Assembly: GCF_030063145.1 (NCBI RefSeq)
Contig: NZ_JASISM010000001.1
Coordinates: forward strand, 186,001 to 250,000
From: Cryobacterium sp. PH31-L1
GTDB lineage: Bacteria > Actinomycetota > Actinomycetes > Actinomycetales > Microbacteriaceae
Length of the DNA stretch: 64,000 bases
Reading direction: 5' to 3'
The position numbers and the translations under genes are program-made. The notes beneath the pieces were generated by a model, which saw only the letters and a list, made by a program, of their open reading frames with translations, was not told the DNA's origin and made no database searches. Positions 46,629-57,012 of this stretch are shown one piece after another (the first letter of the stretch is position 1; every line of letters starts with the position of its first letter).

Positions 46629-47579
46629 ATGACGGATGCCGTAAGCCCAGTCGCGACGACCGGTACCGCCGCGGGCACGCATCGCTCCGGGCTCATTTTC
46701 GGCGGTCTCTCCTATGCCCTCTGGGGTGTGCTGCCGCTCTACTTTCTGCTGCTCGCACCGTCGGGAGCCTTCGAGATCGTGGCCTGGCGGGTGCTGTTCT
46801 CCCTGGTCTTCTGCGTCCTGATCATCACGGTCACCCGCACCTGGGCGGTGCTCGGGCGGGCACTCAGACAGCGGCGCCTGGTCTTGACCATGGGCATGGC
46901 CGGGGTCTTCATCTTCATCAACTGGCAGACCTACGTGATCGCCGCCACCACCGGCCACGTCGTCGAAGCCGCCCTCGGCTACTTCATCAACCCGATCGTC
47001 ACCGTGCTGCTCGGCGTCTTCGTGCTGCGCGAGCGCCTGCGGCGACTGCAATGGGTGGCCATCACCATCAGCTTTCTCGCCGTGGTCGTGCTCGCCGTCG
47101 GGTACGGCTCGCTGCCCTGGATCTCACTCATTCTCGCCTTCTCCTTCGGGCTCTACGGCCTGATCAAAAAGCGCGTCGGGCCGAGTGTGGACGCCGTCAC
47201 CGGCCTCACCCTCGAGACGGCCTGGCTAGCACCGGTCGCCGTCATTCAACTGGTCGTGGTCTCCGGCATTTCCGGACTGACCTTCGGCACGGTGTCGCCC
47301 TGGCATACAGCTGGCCTGCTCGCGGCCGGCATCATCACGGCGGTGCCACTGCTGCTGTTCGCTGCCGCCGCGCGGCGCCTGCCGTTGACCGTGCTCGGGC
47401 TCATTCAGTTCGTGGCCCCGGTGCTGCAGTTTTTGGTTGGCGTGTTCATCCTGAATGAGGCGATGCCGCTCGAACGCTGGCTCGGCTTCGGCCTGGTCTG
47501 GGTGGCCCTGATCATTTTGACGGTTGACATGGTGGCTTCCGGCCGCACTCCCCGCCGCAGCGCCCTCGAACCCGCCTAG
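46629..47579 (+). CDS. rarD: EamA/RarD-family transporter
   Basis: 316 residues with about ten hydrophobic segments in two EamA repeats. RarD-type features are GLSYALWGVLPLYFLLLAP, WRVLFSLVFC, FIFINWQTYVIAATTGHVVE and GYFINPIVTVLLGVFVLRER. The substrate of RarD proteins is not established. It stands alone on this strand after the groES terminator. The 93 nt after it hold no gene. Confidence 0.88.
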   Translation: MTDAVSPVATTGTAAGTHRSGLIFGGLSYALWGVLPLYFLLLAPSGAFEIVAWRVLFSLVFCVLIITVTRTWAVLGRALRQRRLVLTMGMAGVFIFINWQTYVIAATTGHVVEAALGYFINPIVTVLLGVFVLRERLRRLQWVAITISFLAVVVLAVGYGSLPWISLILAFSFGLYGLIKKRVGPSVDAVTGLTLETAWLAPVAVIQLVVVSGISGLTFGTVSPWHTAGLLAAGIITAVPLLLFAAAARRLPLTVLGLIQFVAPVLQFLVGVFILNEAMPLERWLGFGLVWVALIILTVDMVASGRTPRRSALEPA

Positions 47580-47672
47580 CTTGCCCGGCCCGGCCAGCCG
47601 TTACGCTGAACCAGCGGCACGCGCCAGCCCCGCCCACGCAGCACCGATTCAGCCCAGCACCAGAGGATCCAC

Positions 47673-48380
47673 ATGCCCCGTCGCCCCATGATCGCCGCCG
47701 TTCTGCTGCTAGCTCTGGCCCTGACCGGCTGCACCGGTGCGCCGGCCGCCAAGCCGAGCACGACCCCAACCCCGGTCGCCAGCACCGCACCCACCGGTGA
47801 CGGAACGCTTTTGATCGGCACGCTGTTTCCCATGACCGGCGAGAGCGCCGCGAGCGGTGCCGCCCAGGTAGCCGGCACCGAACTCGCCGTGCGTGACATT
47901 CTCGCCGACCAGACGACGCCCACTCAAGCCGTGCAGCTGATCCACCGCAGCTCCGCCGGCGACCTCGCTGTCGCCTACGCCGACCTGGCGGCGCGCGGCG
48001 TGGATCTGGTGCTGTGGGACGCGGCGACGGCACTACCAGCGGGTGCCGGGGGCCTGGTCGGCAGCGCCGCCGTCGTTGGCCTGATCGACTTTGCCAATGG
48101 CGGAACCCCGCTCGCCGCCACGGACGAGTTCACCGCACGGCTGAAGACCGCCGATCCGACGCTGACGGCCACCGCCGGCGGCGCGGAAGCGTATGACGGG
48201 GTGATCACGGGCGCCCTGGCCGCCGTCATCACCGGCGACGATGGAGGTTTCTCGCTCATGGCGGGTTGGCCTCAGGTTGTTTCTGGAACCGCCGTGTGCG
48301 CTTCCTGGGGGGAATGTGTGTTCGCCATCAGTGACGACCAAACCACGGATTATCAGGGGATCACCGGTCGCCGTTCGTAA
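47673..48380 (+). CDS. Mini substrate-binding lipoprotein, internally deleted LivK-like
   Basis: 235 residues with a lipoprotein signal (LLLALALTGC, C at ~20). The first part, LLIGTLFPMTGESAASGAAQ, and last part, EFTARLKTADPTLTATAG...YDGVI, align with the ends of the 438-residue binding protein that follows, but ~150-200 central residues are missing. It keeps a cysteine pair (VCASWGECVFAI) at a place where related binding proteins commonly carry one and the neighbour does not. Ligand binding in the normal bilobal way seems unlikely. No frameshift is seen. Confidence 0.75.
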   Translation: MPRRPMIAAVLLLALALTGCTGAPAAKPSTTPTPVASTAPTGDGTLLIGTLFPMTGESAASGAAQVAGTELAVRDILADQTTPTQAVQLIHRSSAGDLAVAYADLAARGVDLVLWDAATALPAGAGGLVGSAAVVGLIDFANGGTPLAATDEFTARLKTADPTLTATAGGAEAYDGVITGALAAVITGDDGGFSLMAGWPQVVSGTAVCASWGECVFAISDDQTTDYQGITGRRS

Positions 48381-48393
48381 CGATTTGGTCCCT

Positions 48394-48407
48394 TTACACG
48401 GTTGTAA
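48394..48407. promoter_or_regulatory. TTACA-CGGT-TGTAA palindrome before the binding-protein gene
   Basis: A short perfect palindrome 100 nt upstream of the 48508 ATG, in the 127-nt region that must hold its promoter. Candidate operator for a nitrogen or amino-acid regulator; the regulator is not identified. Confidence 0.3.
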
Positions 48408-48507
48408 CACGCACAGGTAGGTTTCGGGGGCTGTGAGTCTCTACTCTGACACCACGGCAGTCAATCGGCTGACCAGACTTACTTCTCATAAACCATCAAG
48501 GAGCAAC

Positions 48508-49824
48508 ATGAGCGTATTCGCGAAGGCCTCGGCCTCCCGCTCAGTTCGTACCCTCGTTACCGGAGTCGCGCTCGTCGGCGTGAGTGCACTTCTGCTCACC
48601 GGCTGCAGCAATGGCGCCGCTACGACGCCGAGCGATTCTGCAGCACCGTCTGCCGCCGCAAGTGACTTCAAGACGGTCGAGGCCGGTGACCGCGACCTCT
48701 CTTTGAAGATCGGCACCATCCTCCCGCAGAGTGGCGGCCTGGCCTTCCTCGGCCCGCCCGAAGAAGCCGGTGTTCAGCTTGCCATCAACGACATCAACGC
48801 GGCCAACCTCGGCATCAACGTTGATGCCATCTTCCGCGACTCGGGGGACACGACGACCGACAAGGCGACCGTCTCCGTGACCGACCTGCTGTCGCAAAAT
48901 GTCTCGGCCATCATCGGTGCGGCCTCGTCGGGCGTCTCAAAGACCGTGATTGACCAGATCACCGGCGCCGGGGTCGTGCAGTTCTCTCCGGCCAACACGT
49001 CCGACGCCTTTACGACCTATGCCGACAACGGCCTGTACTGGCGTACGGCTCCGTCTGACGTGCTGCAGGGTGAAGTGCTCGGCACCCAGATCGCTGATGA
49101 CGGTAACGCCACCCTCGGCCTGATCGTGCTGAACGATGCGTACGGAACCGGCTTGGCCAAGTACACCAGTGACGCGTTCACAGCCGCAGGCGGCGAGGTT
49201 GTCGCGACCGCACTCTTCAACGAGGGTGACTCGAACTTCGCCTCGCAGATTGCGGAAGTTACCGCCGCCGCTCCCGACGCGATCGCCCTGGTCACGTTCG
49301 ACCAGGCCAAGATCATCACTCCGGCGCTCGTGGGGGCTGGCTTCGCCGGTGACAAGTTGTACTTCGTCGACGGCAACGTCGCCGACTACAGTGCAGACTT
49401 CGCGCCCGGCCTTATCGAGGGCTCCAAGGGCACGCTGCCCGGCCTCGACACCGCCACTCTCGGTGACTTTACCTCCCGCCTGCTCGAGGTCGACCCGACG
49501 CTGACCGACTACAGCTACGCTGCCGAGTCGTACGATGCCGTGATCCTGATCGCCCTGGCTGCCTACGCCGCCAACGACACTTCAGGAGAATCGATCGCGG
49601 GCTACCTCCGTCAGGTCTCCGGTGGAACCGGTGACGGTACCAAGATCGACGGAACCAAGACCACCGGCTTCGCCGAAGCCGCTGCAGCCCTGAAGGCTGG
49701 CGACCAGGTCGACTATGACGGTTTCTCCGGTCCGATCACATTCGATGAGAACGGCGACCCGACCGGCGCGACGATTGGCATCTACCAGTTCGGTGCCGAC
49801 AACAAGCCCGCTCGCATCAACTAG
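48508..49824 (+). CDS. livK: Branched-chain amino-acid ABC transporter substrate-binding lipoprotein
   Basis: 438 residues from the ATG at 48508 with AAGGAG upstream. Signal ending in the lipobox LLTGC, then a Ser/Ala linker. The periplasmic-binding type I fold starts at LSLKIGTILPQSGGLAFLGP and includes IIGAASSGVSKTVID and DAIALVTFDQAKIITPAL. The permease and ATPase genes are on the opposite strand, convergent. Specificity for Leu/Ile/Val is by family only. Confidence 0.9.
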   Translation: MSVFAKASASRSVRTLVTGVALVGVSALLLTGCSNGAATTPSDSAAPSAAASDFKTVEAGDRDLSLKIGTILPQSGGLAFLGPPEEAGVQLAINDINAANLGINVDAIFRDSGDTTTDKATVSVTDLLSQNVSAIIGAASSGVSKTVIDQITGAGVVQFSPANTSDAFTTYADNGLYWRTAPSDVLQGEVLGTQIADDGNATLGLIVLNDAYGTGLAKYTSDAFTAAGGEVVATALFNEGDSNFASQIAEVTAAAPDAIALVTFDQAKIITPALVGAGFAGDKLYFVDGNVADYSADFAPGLIEGSKGTLPGLDTATLGDFTSRLLEVDPTLTDYSYAAESYDAVILIALAAYAANDTSGESIAGYLRQVSGGTGDGTKIDGTKTTGFAEAAAALKAGDQVDYDGFSGPITFDENGDPTGATIGIYQFGADNKPARIN

Positions 49825-49844
49825 CAACACTGCACCACTGATTT

Positions 49845-49874
49845 GAAGGGCCCCGGCTTCGGCCGGGGCCCTTC
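49845..49874 (+). terminator. Strong terminator after livK
   Basis: GAAGGGCCCCGGC-TTCG-GCCGGGGCCCTTC, perfect 13-bp arms, 20 nt after the stop codon. Confidence 0.85.
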
Positions 49875-49941
49875 TGTGTAACCGCTTCGGGTCCGATCTC
49901 GCGACGCGAGCTACGGACATCCGCTCGCCGAAGACAGCAAA

Positions 49942-49970
49942 GCGGCGCCCGAGGTGATCTCGGACGCCGC
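49942..49970 (-). terminator. Terminator of the liv permease operon
   Basis: On the minus strand GCGGCG/CGCCGC and CCGAG/CTCGG pair around a short loop and are followed by TTTGCTGTCTT, 28 nt after the livF stop. Confidence 0.6.
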
Positions 49971-49997
49971 CACGGACTCACAGAGGGGGTTGGGGCG

Positions 49998-50765
49998 CTA
50001 ATCCTGACCGAGGGTACCCAGGTACAGGCCGATTACCTTGGGGTCGCTCAACAGTTCACGTCCGGTGCCGGTATAGGCGTCGCGGCCCTGGTCGAGCACA
50101 TACCCGCGGTCACAGATCTGCAGGCAGCGACGAGCGTTCTGCTCCACCATTATCGTGGTCACGCCGGCCTTGTTGATCTCTTTCACGCGGAGGAAGGCTT
50201 CGTCCTGGCGCACGGGGGAGAGGCCGGCGCTCGGCTCGTCGAGCAGCAACACGTGCGGGCCCATCATGAGCGCACGGCTCATGGCGACCATCTGCCGTTC
50301 ACCGCCGGAGAGTGACCCGGCGCGCTGTGACATGCGCTTGCTCAGCTCGGGAAAGATCTCCGTGACGAACTCGAGCCTCTCGATGAGCCCCTTGGGCTTC
50401 TGGAAGATGCCCATCTCGAGGTTTTCGCGAATGGTCAGAGTTGGGAACACGTTGTTGTTCTGCGGAACGAAGCCCACCCCCTGCGCGACCAGTTTGTTGG
50501 CCTTGAGGTTGGTGATGTTCTTACCGCGCAGAAGAATCTCCCCGTCGCGCACCTTCACCTGGCCGAATATCGACTTGAGCAAGGTCGACTTGCCGGCGCC
50601 GTTCGGGCCGATGATGCCGATGAGTTCACCGTCGTAGGCGGTCAGGGAGCACTCATTGAGAATACTCACGCCGGTGACGTAGCCGGCCGTGACGTTCTTG
50701 ACCTCCACGACGGCGTCCCGGGTCTCGAGCGGTGCCGGGACGGCCAGGGGATTAGCGTTCGTCAT
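49998..50765 (-). CDS. livF: Branched-chain amino-acid ABC transporter ATPase LivF
   Basis: 255 residues. Walker A IGPNGAGKSTLLK, Q-loop region FVPQNNNVFPTLTIREN, signature LSGGERQMVAMSRAL, Walker B VLLLDEPSAGLSP, and IMVEQNARRCL are typical of LivF. The AAGGAG site lies inside the end of livG, and the genes overlap by 14 nt. Last gene of livHMGF. Confidence 0.95.
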   Translation of the reverse strand: MTNANPLAVPAPLETRDAVVEVKNVTAGYVTGVSILNECSLTAYDGELIGIIGPNGAGKSTLLKSIFGQVKVRDGEILLRGKNITNLKANKLVAQGVGFVPQNNNVFPTLTIRENLEMGIFQKPKGLIERLEFVTEIFPELSKRMSQRAGSLSGGERQMVAMSRALMMGPHVLLLDEPSAGLSPVRQDEAFLRVKEINKAGVTTIMVEQNARRCLQICDRGYVLDQGRDAYTGTGRELLSDPKVIGLYLGTLGQD

Positions 50766-51711
50766 CGAGCAACTCCTTAATGGCCGAAACGTGCTCGGTT
50801 TCGGCAGCGGGGTCTTCCCCGATGTCCTCGTCGTGGTGCGACCCGAGGTAGGCGTCGATCACGGCAGGGTTCTGCATGACCTCGTGCGGGTCGCCCTCGG
50901 CGACCACCTTGCCCTCGGCCATCACGATCACCCAGTCCGCGATGTGGCGTACCATATGCATGTCGTGTTCCACGAACAGAACAGACATGCCTTGCGCCTT
51001 GAGGTTGAGAATGTGATCGAGTAGCGACTGAGTCAGGGCCGGATTGACCCCGGCCATGGGTTCGTCGAGCATGACCAGGGTCGGATCGCTCATGAGCGCT
51101 CTGGCCATTTCGAGCAGCTTGCGCTGTCCGCCGGAGAGGCTCGCCGCGTAGTCGTCTTTCTTGGTATCGAGCTTGAACCGGGTGAGCAGATCGAGGGCCT
51201 TGGCGCGGTTCTCCTCCTCTTCGTTGCGCCAGAGAAACGGCATCAGCGCGCGGAACATGTTCTCACCGGTCTGGCCCTTGGCACCGAGCAGCATGTTGTC
51301 CATAACGGTGAGCAGACCGAGCGCCTTGGTGAGCTGGAAGGTGCGTATCTGGCCCATCCGGGCTACTCGGTAGGCGGGTACCCCGGCGAGGGAGCGGCCG
51401 TCGAAGGTCCACTTTCCGTCGTCGGGCTTGTCGAAGCCGGTCAACAGGTTGAACAGGGTCGTCTTGCCGGCACCGTTCGGGCCGATCAGCGCTGTGATCG
51501 CGCCGCGCGGAACCTCAACGTGGGCGACGTCGACGGCGGTGAGGCCGCCGAAGGTGCGGCGCACGTTGTCGACGACGAGAATCGGATCGACCTTTGCGCA
51601 GCCGGGTTCGGCTGCACCGATGTGCAAGCCGGTGGTCTTGACCGGCTTCTTGGTGGGGACGGGCGGCTCCAGCGGGGCCGCAGAATCGAGAGGAACAGCG
51701 TTAGCGGACAA
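50752..51711 (-). CDS. livG: Branched-chain amino-acid ABC transporter ATPase LivG
   Basis: 319 residues from a TTG at 51711 with AGGAG 7 nt upstream. An N-terminal ~40-residue Pro-rich extension precedes the domain. Walker A IGPNGAGKTTLFNLLTG, RTFQLTKALGLLTVMDNMLL (LivG type), signature LSGGQRKLLEMARAL, Walker B VMLDEPMAGVNP. The C-terminus is acidic. Overlaps livM by 11 nt. Confidence 0.95.
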   Translation of the reverse strand: MSANAVPLDSAAPLEPPVPTKKPVKTTGLHIGAAEPGCAKVDPILVVDNVRRTFGGLTAVDVAHVEVPRGAITALIGPNGAGKTTLFNLLTGFDKPDDGKWTFDGRSLAGVPAYRVARMGQIRTFQLTKALGLLTVMDNMLLGAKGQTGENMFRALMPFLWRNEEEENRAKALDLLTRFKLDTKKDDYAASLSGGQRKLLEMARALMSDPTLVMLDEPMAGVNPALTQSLLDHILNLKAQGMSVLFVEHDMHMVRHIADWVIVMAEGKVVAEGDPHEVMQNPAVIDAYLGSHHDEDIGEDPAAETEHVSAIKELLDDER

Positions 51712-52681
51712 AAGCCAACTCCTTTTTATTGCCGAAGATGCCTTGCGGTCTGAAGATAACGATCGCCATGATCGCCGCCCCCACGAGGATGAAGCTCAGC
51801 TGGCCGCCTTGGATCCCCGTCATGAACGGCAACCAGCCGGCCTCAACGGCCCGGGCGATGAAGCCGGAGAAGAATGACAGCAGCACCCAGAAGATCATCG
51901 AGCCGATAATCGGGCCGAGCACCGTCGCTGCTCCACCGAGCAGCAGGATGGCGTAGATGAAGAAGGTCAGCGTCGTCTGGTAGTTCGAGGGCACGACCGC
52001 TCGCGGCAGGGCGAAGATCATGCCAGCGATGGTGCCGAGCACGCCACCAAAAATGAGCGACTGCATCTTGTAGGCGTAGACGTTCTTGCCGAGCGCGCGC
52101 ACGGCGTCTTCGTCTTCACGAATACCCTTGATGACGCGGCCCCAGGGGCTGCGCATGATCTGCCACACCAGCAACGCGGCAATGATCACGATCGACCAGG
52201 CCACAATGCGAAGCCAGGTGTCATAGGCGTTGTTCGTGAACGGGCCAAATCCATAGGTGCCGTCCGCGAGCGGATTCAGAGCCGCAAATTCGTTCTTGTA
52301 GCCGCTGAGGCCGTTGGCCGAACCGGTGACCGAGGCGAAGGTGTTCGTCGTGAACAACAGCCGTACGATCTCCGCGGCCGCAATGGTGACGATCGCGAGA
52401 TAGTCAGCGCGAAGTCGCAGCGTCGGAATACCCAGAATCAACGCGAAAACAACGGATGCCCCCACGCCGACCAGAAAAGCGCCCCAGACGGGAAAGCCGA
52501 AGGTCAGAATCGAAATCGCATAGCCGTAGGCTCCGAGGGCCATGAACCCGGCCTGGCCGAAGTTCAGCAGGCCGGTGTAACCGAAGTGCACGGCCAGCCC
52601 GAGGGCGGCGAGTGCGTAAGCGGCCGTGGTCGGGCTGATCAGCTCGACGGCTGCGTTGCCAAAGATTGCTCCCCAGTCCAT
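51701..52681 (-). CDS. livM: Branched-chain amino-acid ABC transporter permease LivM
   Basis: 326 residues from the ATG at 52681 (AGGGG upstream); a longer frame starting inside livH adds unrelated residues. About eight or nine membrane segments. HFGYTGLLNFGQAGFMALGA is the LivM hallmark; PWGRVIKGIREDEDAVRALG is the ATPase-coupling loop. It starts 8 nt after livH. Confidence 0.93.
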   Translation of the reverse strand: MDWGAIFGNAAVELISPTTAAYALAALGLAVHFGYTGLLNFGQAGFMALGAYGYAISILTFGFPVWGAFLVGVGASVVFALILGIPTLRLRADYLAIVTIAAAEIVRLLFTTNTFASVTGSANGLSGYKNEFAALNPLADGTYGFGPFTNNAYDTWLRIVAWSIVIIAALLVWQIMRSPWGRVIKGIREDEDAVRALGKNVYAYKMQSLIFGGVLGTIAGMIFALPRAVVPSNYQTTLTFFIYAILLLGGAATVLGPIIGSMIFWVLLSFFSGFIARAVEAGWLPFMTGIQGGQLSFILVGAAIMAIVIFRPQGIFGNKKELAFVR

Positions 52682-52689
52682 GTGAACCC

Positions 52690-53994
52690 CTAACCAATTC
52701 TCTCTTTGCGACCCAGAATGCCCTGCGGTCGAAACAGCAGCACCAGGATCAAAATTACAAGGGCGCCGACGATCTTCATGTCGGACGGTAGCCAAAGTGT
52801 CGATAGCTCAACAAAGAGCCCGACGATGAGGGAACCGACGAGGGCCCCGAAAGCCGTTCCGAGCCCGCCGAGGGTCACCGCGGCGAAAACCAGCAGCAGC
52901 ATCTGAAAGCCCATGTCCCAGCTGACACCCGGTCGGAAGTAAGCCCAGAGCACGCCGCTGAGTCCCGCCAGGGCCGCACCGACCACCCAGACGATGCGAA
53001 TGACGTTGTCAACGTCGATGCCGCTCGCGGAGGCCAGACTGGGGTTGTCGGACACAGCGCGGGTGGCCTTGCCGATTCGGGTTCGCAGCAGAAAATAGGC
53101 CACGGCGAGCAACACCACGATGCTGATGCCCATGCTGGCGAGGTCGATGGGGGAGAGCGAGATCGGGCCGAACTTGAGATCGGCCATGCCGGCACCCGGA
53201 AGCTGGCTCGTGCTGCCGCCGAAGAAGTACTGGTACAAGTACCGCAGGGCGAGCGACAGGCCGATGCTCACGATCATCAGAGGGATCACCGCCACGCCTT
53301 TACGGCGCAGTGGTTTCCAGAGCACCGCATCGAGGCTGTATCCGAACACGCCGCTGAGGGCGATGGCGATCAGAATGGCGAGCCAGATCGGCAGCCCCAG
53401 GTTGACGGAGAACACCAGCGTCATCAGGGCGCCGAAGGTGATCAGCTCGGCGTGGGCGAAGTTGCTGAGGCCGGTGGTACCGAAAATCAGCGACACCCCG
53501 ATCGCCGCGAGGGCGAGCAGCAGGCCGAAGTTGAGTCCGTTAAAGAACCGGTTCACGAACTGGTCGAAGAAGCTGACCGTGTTGCGCACGCCTTCGCCCA
53601 GGAAGAAGTTCACCGAGCGACGGTCGGTCAGCCCGAACTCGGTATTGATCACGTTGCCGCCTTTAGCGACAATAACGCCCTTAGGCAGCGTCTCTTCGTC
53701 GAGGGTCACCTTATAGGTGCCTTTTTCGGGAACCCCAATCGACCATTTACCATCAGCATCCGTCACGGTGTCGGCTTTGTAGCTGTTGCCATCGACGGCG
53801 ACGGCGACACCGTCGAGCGGTTTTCCGTCGAACTTCACGTTGCCGGAGATAGTGAAGTCGTATTCGGTTCCCACCTCGTCGGCCTGAGCGCTGCCCACCG
53901 AGAAGGTGGCCATGGTGAAGGCTGCCAGAAGCGTCAGTAGCAGAATGACCAGCATCCTGGGAACGTATCTTTGAGCCGTAAGAGTGGACTTCAC
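52690..53994 (-). CDS. livH: Branched-chain amino-acid ABC transporter permease LivH with extracytoplasmic N-terminal domain
   Basis: 434 residues against ~290-310 for ordinary LivH. Residues 1-40 look like a cleavable signal (LVILLLTLLAAFTMATFSVG, then AQA). Residues ~45-125 resemble a carboxypeptidase-regulatory or Ig-like beta-sandwich (YDFTISGNVKFDGKPLDGVA; TVTDADGKWSIGVPEKGTYK). The permease core follows (GLNFGLLLALAAIGVSLIFG; RAVSDNPSLASASGIDVDNV). The extension is contiguous in frame. It heads the operon. Confidence 0.92.
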   Translation of the reverse strand: MKSTLTAQRYVPRMLVILLLTLLAAFTMATFSVGSAQADEVGTEYDFTISGNVKFDGKPLDGVAVAVDGNSYKADTVTDADGKWSIGVPEKGTYKVTLDEETLPKGVIVAKGGNVINTEFGLTDRRSVNFFLGEGVRNTVSFFDQFVNRFFNGLNFGLLLALAAIGVSLIFGTTGLSNFAHAELITFGALMTLVFSVNLGLPIWLAILIAIALSGVFGYSLDAVLWKPLRRKGVAVIPLMIVSIGLSLALRYLYQYFFGGSTSQLPGAGMADLKFGPISLSPIDLASMGISIVVLLAVAYFLLRTRIGKATRAVSDNPSLASASGIDVDNVIRIVWVVGAALAGLSGVLWAYFRPGVSWDMGFQMLLLVFAAVTLGGLGTAFGALVGSLIVGLFVELSTLWLPSDMKIVGALVILILVLLFRPQGILGRKERIG

Positions 53995-54046
53995 GGGACC
54001 TCCATGTGGGTGCCGACCGGTGGGTGACCGGGCGGGCGCCGGGCAA

Positions 54047-54074
54047 GTACTACCAACAACGTTGTTGAGAGTAC
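54047..54074. promoter_or_regulatory. 28-bp palindrome upstream of livH, candidate operator
   Basis: GTACTACCAACAAC/GTTGTTGAGAGTAC: 12 of 14 positions symmetrical, with a perfect 14-bp core CAACAACGTTGTTG at 54054-54067. It lies 53 bp before the livH start and 178 bp before guaB. The remaining bases up to guaB have T-rich stretches and a possible -10 GATAAT at 54214-54219. Confidence 0.5.
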
Positions 54075-54218
54075 GTGCCGATTATGTCCTATATGTTTCG
54101 AAACTCCGCACCGTGTGGCAAATGTGAGCGGAATGTGATGACCCCAAACACGCTTAACATTGAAGGACCGGTTAGTTCCTTCACGTCCCGTGCGGTGGTA
54201 ACGCGTTTTTCCGGATAA

Positions 54219-55754
<1,536 letters not shown>

Positions 55755-55805
55755 GCCCGGCCGGGCATCCCGCTCGGGCGGGCGGGTTGCGCCGGGGCAT
55801 CCGTC

Positions 55806-55817
55806 TAAACTGGAACC
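55806..55817 (+). promoter_or_regulatory. TAAACT -10 box of guaB3 (leaderless)
   Basis: TAAACT at 55806-55811 ends 6 nt before the ATG; no ribosome site. Confidence 0.4.
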
Positions 55818-56936
55818 ATGGAAATCGAGATCGGCCGTTCCAAGCGCGCTCGCCGCGTATATGCCTTCGACGACATTGCGGTGGTGCCGAGTCGGCGCAC
55901 CCGCGACCCGGAGGACGTGTCGGTCGGTTGGACCATCGACGCGTACCAGTTCGCCATTCCGGTGCTCGCCGCCCCGATGGATTCCGTCGTCTCGCCGACC
56001 ACGGCCATCATGATGGGCCAGCTCGGCGGAGTGGGCGTGCTCGACCTCGAAGGCCTGTGGACCCGTCACGAGAACCCCGAGCCTTTGCTCGCCGAGATTC
56101 GCAGCCTGCCTGCCGATAAAGCGACTGCCCGCATGCAGGAGATGTACTCCGCACCGATCAAGCCGGAGCTGGTCACCGCCCGCCTCGCCGAGATTAGGGC
56201 TGGCGGCGTCACCGTGGCCGGCGCCCTCTCGCCCCAGCGCACCCAGGAACTCTACGAAACCGTCGTCGCCGCCGGCGTTGACCTGTTCGTGATTCGCGGC
56301 ACGACAGTGTCGGCCGAGCACGTCTCCCAAAACCAAGAACCGCTCAATCTCAAGAAGTTCATTTACGAGCTCGACGTTCCCGTCATCGTGGGCGGCGCGG
56401 CCACCTACACGGCGGCCCTGCACCTCATGCGCACCGGTGCTGCCGGTGTTCTGGTCGGTTTTGGCGGGGGAGCCGCGTCGACCACCCGCGCGACCCTCGG
56501 CATCCACGCCCCGATGGCCACGGCCGTAGCGGATGTCGCCGGCGCGCGCCGCGACTACATGGACGAGTCCGGCGGGCGCTACGTGCACGTCATCGCCGAC
56601 GGCGGCCTCGGTACCTCGGGCGACATCGTCAAGGCCGTAGCCTGCGGCGCCGACGCCGTCATGCTCGGCACAGCGCTCGCGCGCGCAACGGACGCTCCCG
56701 GCGGCGGATTCCACTGGGGCGCCGAGGCGCACCACCCGCAACTGCCGCGCGGCAAGCGTGTCGAGGTCGGCACAGTGGCCCCGCTCGAGGAGATTCTCTA
56801 TGGCCCGGCGCCGGTCGCCGACGGCACCGCCAACCTGATCGGCGCGCTGCGTCGGTCGATGGCGACCACGGGTTACTCCGATCTCAAAGAATTTCAACGG
56901 GTTGAAGTGGTTGTCGCGCCGTACCGAGTGAACTAA
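55818..56936 (+). CDS. guaB3: GuaB3-family IMP dehydrogenase-related protein
   Basis: 372 residues. Same barrel as IMPDH but without CBS domains. The start MEIEIGRSKRARRVYAFDDI and GVGVLDLEGLWTRHENPEPL are typical of the actinobacterial GuaB3 family. The IMPDH loop with the catalytic cysteine (GPGSICTT in GuaB) is not conserved; here the equivalent reads GFGGGAASTTRATLGIH. Activity is therefore uncertain. Found next to guaB in many Actinobacteria. Confidence 0.93.
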   Translation: MEIEIGRSKRARRVYAFDDIAVVPSRRTRDPEDVSVGWTIDAYQFAIPVLAAPMDSVVSPTTAIMMGQLGGVGVLDLEGLWTRHENPEPLLAEIRSLPADKATARMQEMYSAPIKPELVTARLAEIRAGGVTVAGALSPQRTQELYETVVAAGVDLFVIRGTTVSAEHVSQNQEPLNLKKFIYELDVPVIVGGAATYTAALHLMRTGAAGVLVGFGGGAASTTRATLGIHAPMATAVADVAGARRDYMDESGGRYVHVIADGGLGTSGDIVKAVACGADAVMLGTALARATDAPGGGFHWGAEAHHPQLPRGKRVEVGTVAPLEEILYGPAPVADGTANLIGALRRSMATTGYSDLKEFQRVEVVVAPYRVN

Positions 56937-57012
56937 CGTCGGTGTGAAGTAACGTCAGTGGTAGAAGTTCCTCAACTCAACCTATGAAAACTGAGTCTGA
57001 ACAGGAGAAGCA

